Origin: Pseudomonas sp. BCA17
GTDB taxonomy: Bacteria > Pseudomonadota > Gammaproteobacteria > Pseudomonadales > Pseudomonadaceae
Assembly: GCF_004519405.1 (NCBI RefSeq)
Contig: NZ_SGWI01000001.1
Coordinates: 1,488,001-1,552,000 of the forward strand
DNA length: 64,000 nt
Reading direction: 5' to 3'
The first letter of the stretch is position 1. The number at the start of each line of letters is the position of its first letter. Position numbers and translations under genes: made by a program. Below the pieces are notes generated by a model. The model saw only the letters and a list, made by a program, of their open reading frames with translations. It did not search any database and was not told where the DNA came from. Shown one piece after another: positions 46,362 to 54,993 of this stretch.

Positions 46362-47102
46362 TTAATCCATGAAGCCTTGAAGCTTCAATTCGATGGAGCG
46401 CGGGTTCTCACCCTCGGCAATCGACAGCAAACCTTCCAGCAGCATCTCGCGGTAACGGGATTGGCGCATGGCTATCGACTTGAGCTTGCTCGCCACCGGC
46501 AACAGCACCAGGTTGGCACTGGCTACGCCATAGATGGTGGCGACGAATGCCACGGCAATGCCGCTGCCCAATTGCGACGGATCGGCCAGGTTGCCCATCA
46601 CATGAATCAGGCCCATCACCGCACCGATGATGCCGATGGTCGGCGCGTAGCCGCCCATGCTTTCAAAGACCTTGGCCGCGTTGATGTCGCGGCTTTCCTG
46701 GGTGTAGAAATCCACTTCGAGGATGCTGCGGATCGCTTCCGGTTCGGCACCGTCCACCAGCAACTGCAAACCTTTGCGTGCGTAGCTGTCGGGCTCTGCA
46801 TCGGCCACGCCTTCCAGGCCCAGCAGGCCCTCCTTGCGTGCGGTGAGGCTCCAGTTGACCACGCGATCGATGCCGCCGGGCAGGTCGACACGCGGCGGAA
46901 AAATGATCCACACCAGGATCTGCATGGCACGCTTGAACGAGCTCAGGGGCGATTGCAGCAACGCCGCGCCCACGGTGCCGCCGATCACGATCAACGCCGC
47001 CGGGCCGTTGGCCAAGGCGCCAAGGTGGCCGCCTTCGAGGAAGTTGCCGCCGATGATCGCGACAAACGCCAGGGTGATGCCGATCAAGCTCAATACATCC
47101 AT
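46362..47102 (-). CDS. motC: MotC, flagellar stator subunit A
   Basis: A 246-residue MotA-family protein with four membrane helices ([70 protein letters not shown]). The cytoplasmic loop contains charged residues expected to touch FliG. The ATG overlaps the cheB stop (TGATG). Together with MotD it forms the alternative stator typical of Pseudomonas. Confidence 0.92.
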   Translation of the reverse strand: MDVLSLIGITLAFVAIIGGNFLEGGHLGALANGPAALIVIGGTVGAALLQSPLSSFKRAMQILVWIIFPPRVDLPGGIDRVVNWSLTARKEGLLGLEGVADAEPDSYARKGLQLLVDGAEPEAIRSILEVDFYTQESRDINAAKVFESMGGYAPTIGIIGAVMGLIHVMGNLADPSQLGSGIAVAFVATIYGVASANLVLLPVASKLKSIAMRQSRYREMLLEGLLSIAEGENPRSIELKLQGFMD

Positions 47103-48223
47103 CAGAGGCACGCCTCCGCCAGATGCTTGCCGATGTCGTCCAGGCTGTACACGGCGTCGGCCAGGTCGGCCTTGACGATGGCCATGGGCATGCCATAGAT
47201 CACGCAACTGGCCTCATCCTGGGCCCAGATCGTGCTGCCACCCTGCTTGAGCAGACGGGCGCCTTCGCGGCCGTCGGCGCCCATGCCGGTGAGTACCACC
47301 GCCAGAACTTTGTCGCTGTAGGACTTGGCCGCCGAACCAAAGGTGATATCCACACACGGCTTGTAGTTCAGGCGTTCATCGCCCGGCAGGATTTTCACCG
47401 CGCCACGGCCATCCACCATCATCTGCTTGCCGCCTGGAGCCAGCAATGCCAGGCCAGGGCGCAGGATGTCGCCGTCTTCGGCTTCCTTGACGCTGATGCG
47501 GCACAGCTTGTCCAAGCGTTCGGCGAAGGCTTTGGTAAACGCCGCAGGCATATGCTGCACCAGCACGATCGGCGCCGGGAAGTTGGCCGGCAGTTGCGTC
47601 AATACGCGTTGCAGTGCAACCGGGCCGCCGGTGGAGGTACCGATAGCCACCAACTTGTAGGCCTTGCGCTTGGGCGCAGGCGAATGAGCGCTCGACGCCG
47701 GGGCGCGCGCCGGCGCCACGGCAGGTCGCGCCACAGGCGCAGGCGCCGGACGCGCAAACGAGGAAGTTGTCGGCGCAGGTGCCGCAACCGGCGCGGGCGC
47801 AGGCGTGCTGAACAGGCTACGACGGTTACTGCGGGAAATGCTGTGCACCTTCTCACACAGCATCTGCTTGACCTTCTCGGGGTTGCGCGAGATGTCCTCG
47901 AAATTCTTCGGCAGGAAGTCCACCGCCCCTGCGTCCAGCGCATCCAGGGTCACCCGGGCGCCTTCGTGGGTCAGCGAAGAGAACATCAACACCGGAGTCG
48001 GGCAGCGTTGCATGATGTGACGAACTGCCGTAATGCCATCCATCATCGGCATCTCGTAGTCCATGGTGATCACGTCCGGCTTCAACGCAATGGCTTGATC
48101 AATCGCCTCTTTGCCGTTGGTGGCCGTGCCGACTACCTGAATGGTTGGATCGGCGGAAAGAATTTCCGAGACGCGGCGGCGGAAGAAACCCGAATCGTCC
48201 ACCACCAGGACCTTGACTGCCAT
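47102..48223 (-). CDS. cheB: CheB, receptor methylesterase
   Basis: A 373-residue response-regulator methylesterase. The receiver domain (1-about 125) has [18 protein letters not shown] and phospho-Asp in [13 protein letters not shown]. An Ala/Pro-rich linker (about 140-185) follows. In the esterase domain the nucleophile lies in [12 protein letters not shown], the His in [11 protein letters not shown] and the Asp in [11 protein letters not shown]. It removes methyl groups from chemoreceptors during adaptation. MAVKVLV is the start (CGGAG upstream), 12 codons inside the open frame. Confidence 0.93.
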   Translation of the reverse strand: MAVKVLVVDDSGFFRRRVSEILSADPTIQVVGTATNGKEAIDQAIALKPDVITMDYEMPMMDGITAVRHIMQRCPTPVLMFSSLTHEGARVTLDALDAGAVDFLPKNFEDISRNPEKVKQMLCEKVHSISRSNRRSLFSTPAPAPVAAPAPTTSSFARPAPAPVARPAVAPARAPASSAHSPAPKRKAYKLVAIGTSTGGPVALQRVLTQLPANFPAPIVLVQHMPAAFTKAFAERLDKLCRISVKEAEDGDILRPGLALLAPGGKQMMVDGRGAVKILPGDERLNYKPCVDITFGSAAKSYSDKVLAVVLTGMGADGREGARLLKQGGSTIWAQDEASCVIYGMPMAIVKADLADAVYSLDDIGKHLAEACL

Positions 48224-48271
48224 AAACACTCCGTTAGGTGGGGCGGACAAGTCGCCCAAGCCCCACCAGAA

Positions 48272-50473
48272 TCAAATACGCCGAGCGGCGTAACGCTTGA
48301 GCATGCTCGGAACATCGAGAATCAGCGCGATCCGACCGTCACCGGTGATGGTCGCACCCGACATGCCCGGGGTTCCCTGCAGCATTTTGCCCAAAGGCTT
48401 GATGACCACTTCTTCCTGGCCCACCAGTTGATCGACCACAAAGCCGATACGCTGGGTGCCCACGGACAGAATCACCACGTGGCCTTCGCGCTGCTCTTCA
48501 TGGGCAGCCGATGCAACCAGCCAGCGCTTGAGGTAGAACAGCGGCAGCGCTTTATCGCGCACGATCACCACTTCCTGCCCGTCCACCACATTGGTACGTG
48601 ACAGGTCGAGGTGGAAGATCTCGTTGACGTTGACCAGTGGGAACGCGAACGCCTGGTTGCCCAGCATCACCATCAGGGTCGGCATGATCGCCAAGGTCAA
48701 CGGCACCTTGATCACGATCTTCGAGCCCTGGCCCTTGGTCGAGTAGATGTTGATCGAGCCGTTGAGCTGGCTGATCTTGGTCTTCACCACGTCCATGCCC
48801 ACGCCACGACCGGACACGTCGGAAATCTCGGTCTTGGTCGAGAAGCCCGGAGCGAAGATCAGGTTGTAGCACTCGGTGTCGGTCAGGCGGTCGGCCGCAT
48901 CTTTATCCATCACACCGCGCTTGACCGCGATATTGCGCAGGATGGTCGGATCCATACCCTTACCGTCATCGGTAATCGACAGCAGGATATGGTCGCCCTC
49001 TTGCTCGGCCGCCAGAATCACTTTGCCGCCGCGGGACTTGCCCGAAGCTTCACGTTCTTCAGGGGTTTCGACGCCGTGGTCGACCGCGTTGCGCACCAAG
49101 TGGACCAGCGGGTCGGCCAGGGCCTCGACGAGGTTTTTGTCCAGGTCGGTTTCTTCGCCCACCAGTTCCAGGTTGATCTCTTTCTTGAGCTGCCGCGCCA
49201 GGTCGCGTACCAGGCGTGGGAAGCGGCCGAAGACTTTCTTGATCGGCTGCATCCGCGTTTTCATCACAGCGGTCTGCAGGTCGGCAGTAACCACGTCGAG
49301 GTTCGACACGGCCTTCTGCATCGACTCGTCGCCACTGCTCAGGCCCAGGCGCACCAGGCGGTTACGTACCAGCACCAGTTCGCCGACCATGTTCATGATG
49401 TCGTCCAGCCGCGCCGTGTCCACACGCACGGTGGTTTCGGCTTCGCTGGCAGGCTTTTCGGCCACCGGAGCAGCGGCGGCACGCGCAGGGGCCGGCGCCG
49501 CTGCAGGGGCCGGGGCGGGCTTGGCAGCAGGTGCGGGTGCAGCAGCAGGTGCGGGTTTTGCCGCTACGGGAGTCGCGGTCGCGGCAGCCGCCGGGGCCAC
49601 TTCGCCGAACTTGCCCTTGCCATGCAACTCATCGAGCAAGGCTTCGAATTCGTTCTCGGAAATCAGCCCGTTGCCGGCGGGCTCCGGGCTGGCAGCGGGC
49701 GCAGCAGCCGTCGCCGCGACTTCCGGCAGGGCTTCGGCCACAAACGTGCCTTTGCCGTGCAGTTGGTCGAGCAACGCTTCGAACTCGTCGTCGGTAATGT
49801 CGGTGCTGGCCGAGGCCGCAGGCGCTACAGGGGCTGCGGCAGGTGCCACGGCGTCGGCAGCGAACTGGCCCTTGCCATGCAACTGGTCGAGCAGGGATTC
49901 GAATTCGGCGTCGGTGATGTCTTCGCTGGTCGGTGCCGCGACAGGGGCCGCAGGCGCTTCAGCTTCGGCCTTCACGGCGCTGAGGGAATCGAGCAGTTGC
50001 TCGAACTCGCTATCCGTCACATCGGCCTCAGGCTCGGCAACCGGTTCCGGTGCCGCTTCCACAGCCGGCGCGGCCGAGGTGTCGGCAGGTTCCGCGTAGC
50101 GCGCCAGGGCGGCCAGCAGTTCAGGGGTGGCGGCAGTAATCGGTGCACGATCACGGACCTGGCTGAACATGCCGTTGACCGCATCCAGTGCTTCGAGAAT
50201 CACGTCCATCAACTCCGAATCGACGTGACGCTCACCCTTGCGCAGGATGTCGAACACGTTCTCGGCGATGTGGCAGCACTCCACCAGCTCATGGAGCTGG
50301 AGGAAGCCGGCGCCCCCTTTTACAGTGTGAAAACCGCGAAAAATTGCATTGAGCAGGTTCGCATCATCCGGGCGGCTTTCCAGCTCGACCAGTTGCTCGG
50401 ACAGTTGCTCTAAAATTTCGCCGGCCTCTACAAGGAAATCCTGAAGGATCTCTTCATCGGCGCCGAAGCTCAT
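48272..50473 (-). CDS. cheA: CheA chemotaxis histidine kinase
   Basis: A 733-residue kinase. The HPt domain has H49 in FRGFHTVKGGAGFLQL. A long Ala/Pro/Glu linker (about 130-345) follows, then the dimerisation domain (VRVDTARLDDIMNMVGELV). The ATPase domain contains VRNAVDHGVETPEER, DDGKGMD and SGRGVGMDVVK, and a CheW-like P5 domain closes the protein. No globular P2 is recognisable. Instead the linker carries four copies of D-x-E-F-E-x-L-L-D at about 151-166, 185-203, 225-243 and 270-288. Three of them end in LHGKG. It phosphorylates CheY and CheB. It starts at MSFGADEE after AGGAG; upstream in-frame codons lie in an inverted repeat and are not coding. Confidence 0.94.
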   Translation of the reverse strand: MSFGADEEILQDFLVEAGEILEQLSEQLVELESRPDDANLLNAIFRGFHTVKGGAGFLQLHELVECCHIAENVFDILRKGERHVDSELMDVILEALDAVNGMFSQVRDRAPITAATPELLAALARYAEPADTSAAPAVEAAPEPVAEPEADVTDSEFEQLLDSLSAVKAEAEAPAAPVAAPTSEDITDAEFESLLDQLHGKGQFAADAVAPAAAPVAPAASASTDITDDEFEALLDQLHGKGTFVAEALPEVAATAAAPAASPEPAGNGLISENEFEALLDELHGKGKFGEVAPAAAATATPVAAKPAPAAAPAPAAKPAPAPAAAPAPARAAAAPVAEKPASEAETTVRVDTARLDDIMNMVGELVLVRNRLVRLGLSSGDESMQKAVSNLDVVTADLQTAVMKTRMQPIKKVFGRFPRLVRDLARQLKKEINLELVGEETDLDKNLVEALADPLVHLVRNAVDHGVETPEEREASGKSRGGKVILAAEQEGDHILLSITDDGKGMDPTILRNIAVKRGVMDKDAADRLTDTECYNLIFAPGFSTKTEISDVSGRGVGMDVVKTKISQLNGSINIYSTKGQGSKIVIKVPLTLAIMPTLMVMLGNQAFAFPLVNVNEIFHLDLSRTNVVDGQEVVIVRDKALPLFYLKRWLVASAAHEEQREGHVVILSVGTQRIGFVVDQLVGQEEVVIKPLGKMLQGTPGMSGATITGDGRIALILDVPSMLKRYAARRI

Positions 50474-50486
50474 GTGGGTGCTCCTG

Positions 50487-50641
50487 TAGGTCCTGATAAC
50501 GGCAAATGGCAGATCGCGCCCCGCAAGGCGCAAGCCGTCGTTATTCGTCGTTCATTTGGAAAAACCAAACCTCTCTCCTCATGCCTGGCCTTGCACCTTG
50601 CGGGGCGTGGCGTGACCGTCATTTGCCGTTATCAGGACCTA
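50487..50641. repeat. Large imperfect palindrome between cheZ and cheA
   Basis: A 21-bp arm at 50488-50508 (TAGGTCCTGATAACGGC start) is perfectly inverted at 50620-50640. Inner segments GCCCCGCAAGG(C/T)GCAAG also pair, so most of the 155-bp spacer is self-complementary. Its right end includes the cheZ stop codon. It could fold as a long hairpin in the mRNA, or be a MITE-like insertion. Confidence 0.85.
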
Positions 50642-51427
50642 AAAGCCTAAACTGGACAGCAAATCGTCTACGTCATCTTGACCGGATACGACGTCTTCAC
50701 GTTTATCGGCATGAATCTGCGGACCTTCACCCTTGGCGAGGTGTTTTTGTGGATCTTTTTCCGAAAGGATCGCTGCGCGGTCATGTTCGATACCGGCAAA
50801 GCGGTCGACCTGGCCGGCCATCAGCACCAATTTGAGCAAATTGCTTTCCACTTCGGTGACCAGTTGGGTCACCCGCTTGATCACTTGACCGGTGAGGTCC
50901 TGATAATCCTGGGCCAGCAGAATGTCGTTGAGGTTGCTGGAAACCGTGCGGTTATCCTGCTCACTGCGCGACAGGAAACCTTCAACCCGACGCGCCAACT
51001 CACGAAACTCTTCCGCGCCCACTTCCCGGCGCATGAAGCGGCCCCAGTCAACGCTGAGGGCCTGGGCTTCGTTGGCCATGCCGGTGACCAGAGGCGTGGC
51101 GTTTTCCACCAGGTCCATGGTGCGGTTGGCCGCCGCCTCAGTCAGCTTGACCACATAGGACAGGCGTTCGGTGGCATCGGTGATTTGCGAAATCTCTTCG
51201 GCCTGGGGCATGTGCGGGTCGATCTGGAAATTGACGATCGCACTGTGCAGCTCTCGCGTCAGCTTGCCCACTTCCTGATACAGGCCGCGGTCACGAGTCT
51301 GGTTGAGCTCATGGATTAACTGCACTGCGTCGCCGAACTGACCTTTTTCAAGGCACTCGACCAACTGAAGAGCATGCTTTTTCAGGGTCGACTCAAAGTC
51401 TCCCTGTGACGTTTCATTTTGCTCCAT
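50639..51427 (-). CDS. cheZ: CheZ, CheY-phosphate phosphatase
   Basis: A 262-residue four-helix-bundle phosphatase. The catalytic DxxxQ is seen in LAQDYQDLTGQVIKRVTQLV. The extreme C-terminus DDVDDLLSSLGF is the CheY-binding tail known from enteric CheZ (DDLLDSLGF type). It speeds dephosphorylation of CheY-P, ending motor signals. It lies 18 bp downstream of cheY. Its stop codon falls in the edge of the palindrome that precedes cheA. Confidence 0.93.
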   Translation of the reverse strand: MEQNETSQGDFESTLKKHALQLVECLEKGQFGDAVQLIHELNQTRDRGLYQEVGKLTRELHSAIVNFQIDPHMPQAEEISQITDATERLSYVVKLTEAAANRTMDLVENATPLVTGMANEAQALSVDWGRFMRREVGAEEFRELARRVEGFLSRSEQDNRTVSSNLNDILLAQDYQDLTGQVIKRVTQLVTEVESNLLKLVLMAGQVDRFAGIEHDRAAILSEKDPQKHLAKGEGPQIHADKREDVVSGQDDVDDLLSSLGF

Positions 51428-51445
51428 AGCGCCCCCGTGGCAGCA

Positions 51446-51820
51446 TCAATGACCGATGCGTTCGAAGATTTTTTCGATCTTCTCTTTCAAGGCCAATGCG
51501 GTGAATGGTTTGACCACGTAACCGTTGACCCCGGCCTGGGCGGCTTCGATGATCTGTTCACGCTTGGCTTCAGCGGTCACCATCAGCACAGGCAGGCTGC
51601 GCAGTTTTTCATCGGCGCGCACGTGGCGCAGCAGCTCGATACCGGTCATGCCCGGCATGTTCCAGTCGGTTACCAGAAAGTCGATGGCCCCACTGTTGAG
51701 GATCGGAATCGCAGTCAGGCCGTCATCCGCCTCGATCGTGTTGGTGAACCCAAGGTCACGCAACAGATTTTTTATGATCCGCCGCATCGTTGAGAAGTCA
51801 TCAACGATGAGGATTTTCAT
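51446..51820 (-). CDS. cheY: CheY, motor response regulator
   Basis: A 124-residue single receiver domain. It has the acidic pocket [18 protein letters not shown], phospho-Asp in [14 protein letters not shown] in MVTAEAKR and K in [15 protein letters not shown], very close to enteric CheY. It binds FliM and FliN at the motor when phosphorylated. MKILIVDD is the start, eight codons inside a slightly longer frame. Two hairpins lie between it and fliA. I saw no clear sigma-28 promoter upstream. Confidence 0.95.
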   Translation of the reverse strand: MKILIVDDFSTMRRIIKNLLRDLGFTNTIEADDGLTAIPILNSGAIDFLVTDWNMPGMTGIELLRHVRADEKLRSLPVLMVTAEAKREQIIEAAQAGVNGYVVKPFTALALKEKIEKIFERIGH

Positions 51821-51935
51821 GTTCTTGTCCAATTCGACCTCCAAGCAGTCTTAAACGCGCCCAGCACCTGGACGCGCCATTTCAATCAACAGGCGTTACA
51901 CAAAAAAGGACTGCCCAGGGCACCACGGCACGACC

Positions 51936-51985
51936 CCGCGAAAGCCTTCGACTTTCGCGGCGCGTCTGCAGTGTCCCCACACTGC
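51936..51985 (-). terminator. Two hairpins after fliA
   Basis: GCAGTGT-GGGG-ACACTGC (51968-51985) and CCGCGAAAG-N7-CTTTCGCGG (51936-51960) follow the fliA stop in sequence on the minus strand. Neither has a T-run, so they may attenuate rather than stop read-through into cheY. Confidence 0.5.
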
Positions 51986-51988
51986 CTG

Positions 51989-52729
51989 TCAGCGCGCGCG
52001 CCACTCTCCCAATCGCCCCCGCAAGCGGGCTGCGCACTGGCTATGCAGCTGGCTGACACGCGATTCGCTGACCCCCAGGACCTCACCGATTTCCTTGAGG
52101 TTCAGCTCTTCGTCGTAGTACAGCGCCAACACCAGTCGCTCACGCTCCGGCAAATTGGCAATCGCGTCCGCCAACGCCCCCTGGAAACGCTCATCTTCCA
52201 GGTCGCGCGACGGTTCGAGATGTGCACTCGCGCCGTCCTCGTGCAGCCCTTCGTGTTCGCCGTCCTGCAACAGGTCGTCGAAACTGAACAGGCGGCTGCC
52301 CAAGGTATCGTTCAAAATCCCGTAATAATCATCGAGACTCAATTGGAGTTCGGCCGCAACTTCATGATCTTTAGCGTCGCGACCGGTTTTTGCTTCAATT
52401 GCGCGAATTGCGTCACTGACCATTCGCGTATTGCGGTGTACCGAACGCGGCGCCCAATCCCCTTTACGCACTTCATCGAGCATCGCACCACGGATACGGA
52501 TACCCGCATAGGTCTCGAAACTCGCGCCTTTGCTCGCGTCGTATTTGGTCGACACTTCGAGCAGGCCGATCATGCCGGCCTGGATCAGGTCCTCCACCTG
52601 CACACTGGCCGGCAGACGCGCCAGCAGGTGGTAGGCGATGCGCTTGACCAGGGGCGCGTAACGCTCGATCAATTCGCCTTGACTGTCACGCGCCGATTTT
52701 TTGTAAAGGTTGTAGCCGCTGGATGTCAT
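51989..52729 (-). CDS. fliA: FliA, flagellar sigma-28 factor
   Basis: A 246-residue sigma factor of the FliA group. Region 2 is visible in LIERYAPLVKRIAYHLLARLPASVQVEDLIQAG and the RGAMLDEVRKGDW segment. Region 4 is seen in LPERERLVLALYYDEELNLKEIGEVLGVSESRVSQLHSQ. It directs late flagellar and chemotaxis genes; a full match to its promoter stands before cheV here. The start is the ATG that overlaps the fleN stop (ATGA). Confidence 0.96.
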   Translation of the reverse strand: MTSSGYNLYKKSARDSQGELIERYAPLVKRIAYHLLARLPASVQVEDLIQAGMIGLLEVSTKYDASKGASFETYAGIRIRGAMLDEVRKGDWAPRSVHRNTRMVSDAIRAIEAKTGRDAKDHEVAAELQLSLDDYYGILNDTLGSRLFSFDDLLQDGEHEGLHEDGASAHLEPSRDLEDERFQGALADAIANLPERERLVLALYYDEELNLKEIGEVLGVSESRVSQLHSQCAARLRGRLGEWRAR

Positions 52730-53559
52730 AGCACCGGTCCTGCGCTCGTCTGATGCACCAATCGCTCGACGAAAAACTCCAGATGCCCACGCGGGTTGGC
52801 GGGCAACGGCCAGGTATCGACCTTCTGGGCAATCGCCTTGAACGCCAGCGCGCACTTGGAACGAGGAAACGCTTCATAGACTGCACGCTGCTTTTGCACA
52901 GCCTTGCGCACCGACTCGTCGTAGGGAACTGCGCCAACGTATTGTAAGGCCACATCGAGGAAACGGTCCGTGACCTTGGTCAACTTGGCGAACAGGTTTC
53001 GGCCTTCCTGCGGGCTTTGGGCCATGTTGGCCAGCACCCGGAAGCGGTTCATGCCGTAGTCACGGTTAAGCAGTTTGATCAGGGCGTAGGCGTCGGTGAT
53101 CGAGGTGGGTTCATCGCAGACCACCAGCAACACTTCCTGCGCGGCGCGCACGAAGCTGACCACGGATTCGCCGATCCCGGCGGCGGTGTCGATCACCAGC
53201 ACGTCGAGGTTGTCGCCGATATCACTGAACGCCTGGATCAGGCCGGCATGCTGCGCCGGGCTCAGGTGCACCATGCTCTGGGTGCCCGAGGCGGCCGGCA
53301 CGATGCGAATGCCACCGGGGCCCTGCAGCAGCACATCGCGCAGCTCGCAGCGGCCCTCGATCACGTCGGCGAGGGTGTGTTTGGGTGTCAGCCCCAGCAG
53401 AACGTCAACGTTCGCCAGACCCAGGTCAGCATCCAACAGCATGACGCGACGGCCAAGCTCTGCCAGGGCCAGGGACAAATTCACCGACACGTTAGTTTTC
53501 CCGACGCCACCTTTGCCGCCGGTCACCGCGATCACCTGTACAGGATGCATGCTGCCCAT
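52726..53559 (-). CDS. fleN: FleN (FlhG), flagellar number regulator ATPase
   Basis: A 277-residue MinD/ParA-type ATPase. The deviant Walker A is VTGGKGGVGKTNVSVNLSLAL, the switch VMLLDADLGLANVDVLLG and Walker B VLVIDTAAGIGESV. FleN restrains the master activator FleQ and keeps flagellar number at one or a few per pole. It lies between flhF and fliA, its standard place. Confidence 0.95.
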   Translation of the reverse strand: MGSMHPVQVIAVTGGKGGVGKTNVSVNLSLALAELGRRVMLLDADLGLANVDVLLGLTPKHTLADVIEGRCELRDVLLQGPGGIRIVPAASGTQSMVHLSPAQHAGLIQAFSDIGDNLDVLVIDTAAGIGESVVSFVRAAQEVLLVVCDEPTSITDAYALIKLLNRDYGMNRFRVLANMAQSPQEGRNLFAKLTKVTDRFLDVALQYVGAVPYDESVRKAVQKQRAVYEAFPRSKCALAFKAIAQKVDTWPLPANPRGHLEFFVERLVHQTSAGPVL

Positions 53560-53664
53560 TTTATTTCTTTACCTTGTCTTGCTTAGACGCAGGCTACATG
53601 GCGTGGTCGCGCGAATCGCTTGCAGACCATCAATGTAGATACATTTCACAGTGCTCATCATGCC

Positions 53665-54981
53665 TCACCCCACCCGTTTTGCCGGGTTGTGGTAAAGGTC
53701 GGCGAACATATCAGCCATCGCTTCCTCGCTAGGCTCTTCTTGCATTTGCACACTGACAGCACGGCTGACCAGCTGATGACGACGCGGCAGATGCAAATCA
53801 TCTGGAATCCGCGGCCCGTCGGTCAGGTAGGCGACCGGTAATTCATGCCCGATAGCCAGGCTCAACACCTCGCCCAGGTTTGCAGTTTCGTCGAGTTTGG
53901 TGAGGATGCAACCGGCCAGGCCGCAGCGCTTGTAGCTATGGTACGCAGCGGTAAGAACCTGTTTCTGGCTGGTGGTTGCAAGCACCAGGTAATTTTTCGA
54001 CTTGATGCCACGCCCGGCCAGGCTTTCCAGCTGCATGCGCAGCGCCGGATCGCTGGCTTGCAGGCCGGCGGTATCGATCAACACCACGCGCTTGCGCAAC
54101 AGCGGGTCAAGGGCGTTGGCCAGGGACTGGCCCGGGTCGACGTGGGTCACCGGCACGTTCAGGATACGGCCCAGGGTCTTGAGCTGTTCCTGGGCGCCAA
54201 TGCGATAACTGTCCATGCTCACCAGTGCGATGCTCGAAGCACCGTACTTGAGGACATAACGGGCGGCCAGCTTGGCCAGGGTGGTGGTCTTGCCCATGCC
54301 GGCGGGGCCGACCATAGCGATCACACCGCCCTCTTCCAGGGGCTCGAGCTCCGGGGTGACGATCATGCGAGCCAAGTGGGCCAGTAACATGCGCCACGCC
54401 TGGCGCGGCTCTTCGACTTCGGCAGTCAGCGCCAACAGGTCGCGGGACAACGGCCCCGACAGGCCGATACGCTGCAAGCGACGCCACAGGTTGGCTTGTT
54501 GCGGCTTGCTGCCTTGCAGTTGTGTCCAGGCCAATGAACCCAGCTGCACTTCAAGCAGTTCACGCAGACCATTGAGTTCGAAGCGCATCGAGTCGAACAC
54601 ACGCTGATCGACAGCAGCAGCCGGGGCTGGCGCGGCGGGACGTGGCGGTTCGACGAAAGTCGGCTCGACCAGCGGCTCAGCGGCTGTCAGCGGCAGGCCG
54701 GCGAATAATTGGCGATTGGTGGAAGCATCGCTGTCGCTGCGCATGCTCAGTTCAGCCTGGGCCGACACAATGCGCGAGGCGGTCTTGCGCAGCTCGTCTT
54801 CCAGTTCCATGTTCGGCACGCGCGGCGCCAACGCCGAGGGGGTGTAATCCAGGGCAGCCGTCAGCTCGACACCGCCGGCAATGCGACGGTTACCGATAAT
54901 CGCGGCATCGGCGCCCAGCTCATCACGGACCAGTTTCATGGCCTGACGCATATCGGCGGCGAAAAAACGCTTAACTTGCAT
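53665..54981 (-). CDS. flhF: FlhF, SRP-type GTPase for polar flagellum placement
   Basis: A 438-residue protein. The N-terminal basic segment (MQVKRFFAADMRQAMKLV) and a variable B domain precede an SRP-like NG domain. The GTP motifs are MVGPAGMGKTTTLAKLAA, VSMDSYRIGAQEQL, VLIDTAGLQASD and LTKLDETANLGE. FlhF marks the cell pole where the flagellar basal body is built. The gap of 12 bp to flhA and the order flhA-flhF-fleN-fliA match other Pseudomonas. Confidence 0.95.
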   Translation of the reverse strand: MQVKRFFAADMRQAMKLVRDELGADAAIIGNRRIAGGVELTAALDYTPSALAPRVPNMELEDELRKTASRIVSAQAELSMRSDSDASTNRQLFAGLPLTAAEPLVEPTFVEPPRPAAPAPAAAVDQRVFDSMRFELNGLRELLEVQLGSLAWTQLQGSKPQQANLWRRLQRIGLSGPLSRDLLALTAEVEEPRQAWRMLLAHLARMIVTPELEPLEEGGVIAMVGPAGMGKTTTLAKLAARYVLKYGASSIALVSMDSYRIGAQEQLKTLGRILNVPVTHVDPGQSLANALDPLLRKRVVLIDTAGLQASDPALRMQLESLAGRGIKSKNYLVLATTSQKQVLTAAYHSYKRCGLAGCILTKLDETANLGEVLSLAIGHELPVAYLTDGPRIPDDLHLPRRHQLVSRAVSVQMQEEPSEEAMADMFADLYHNPAKRVG

Positions 54982-54993
54982 AACCCACTACCC

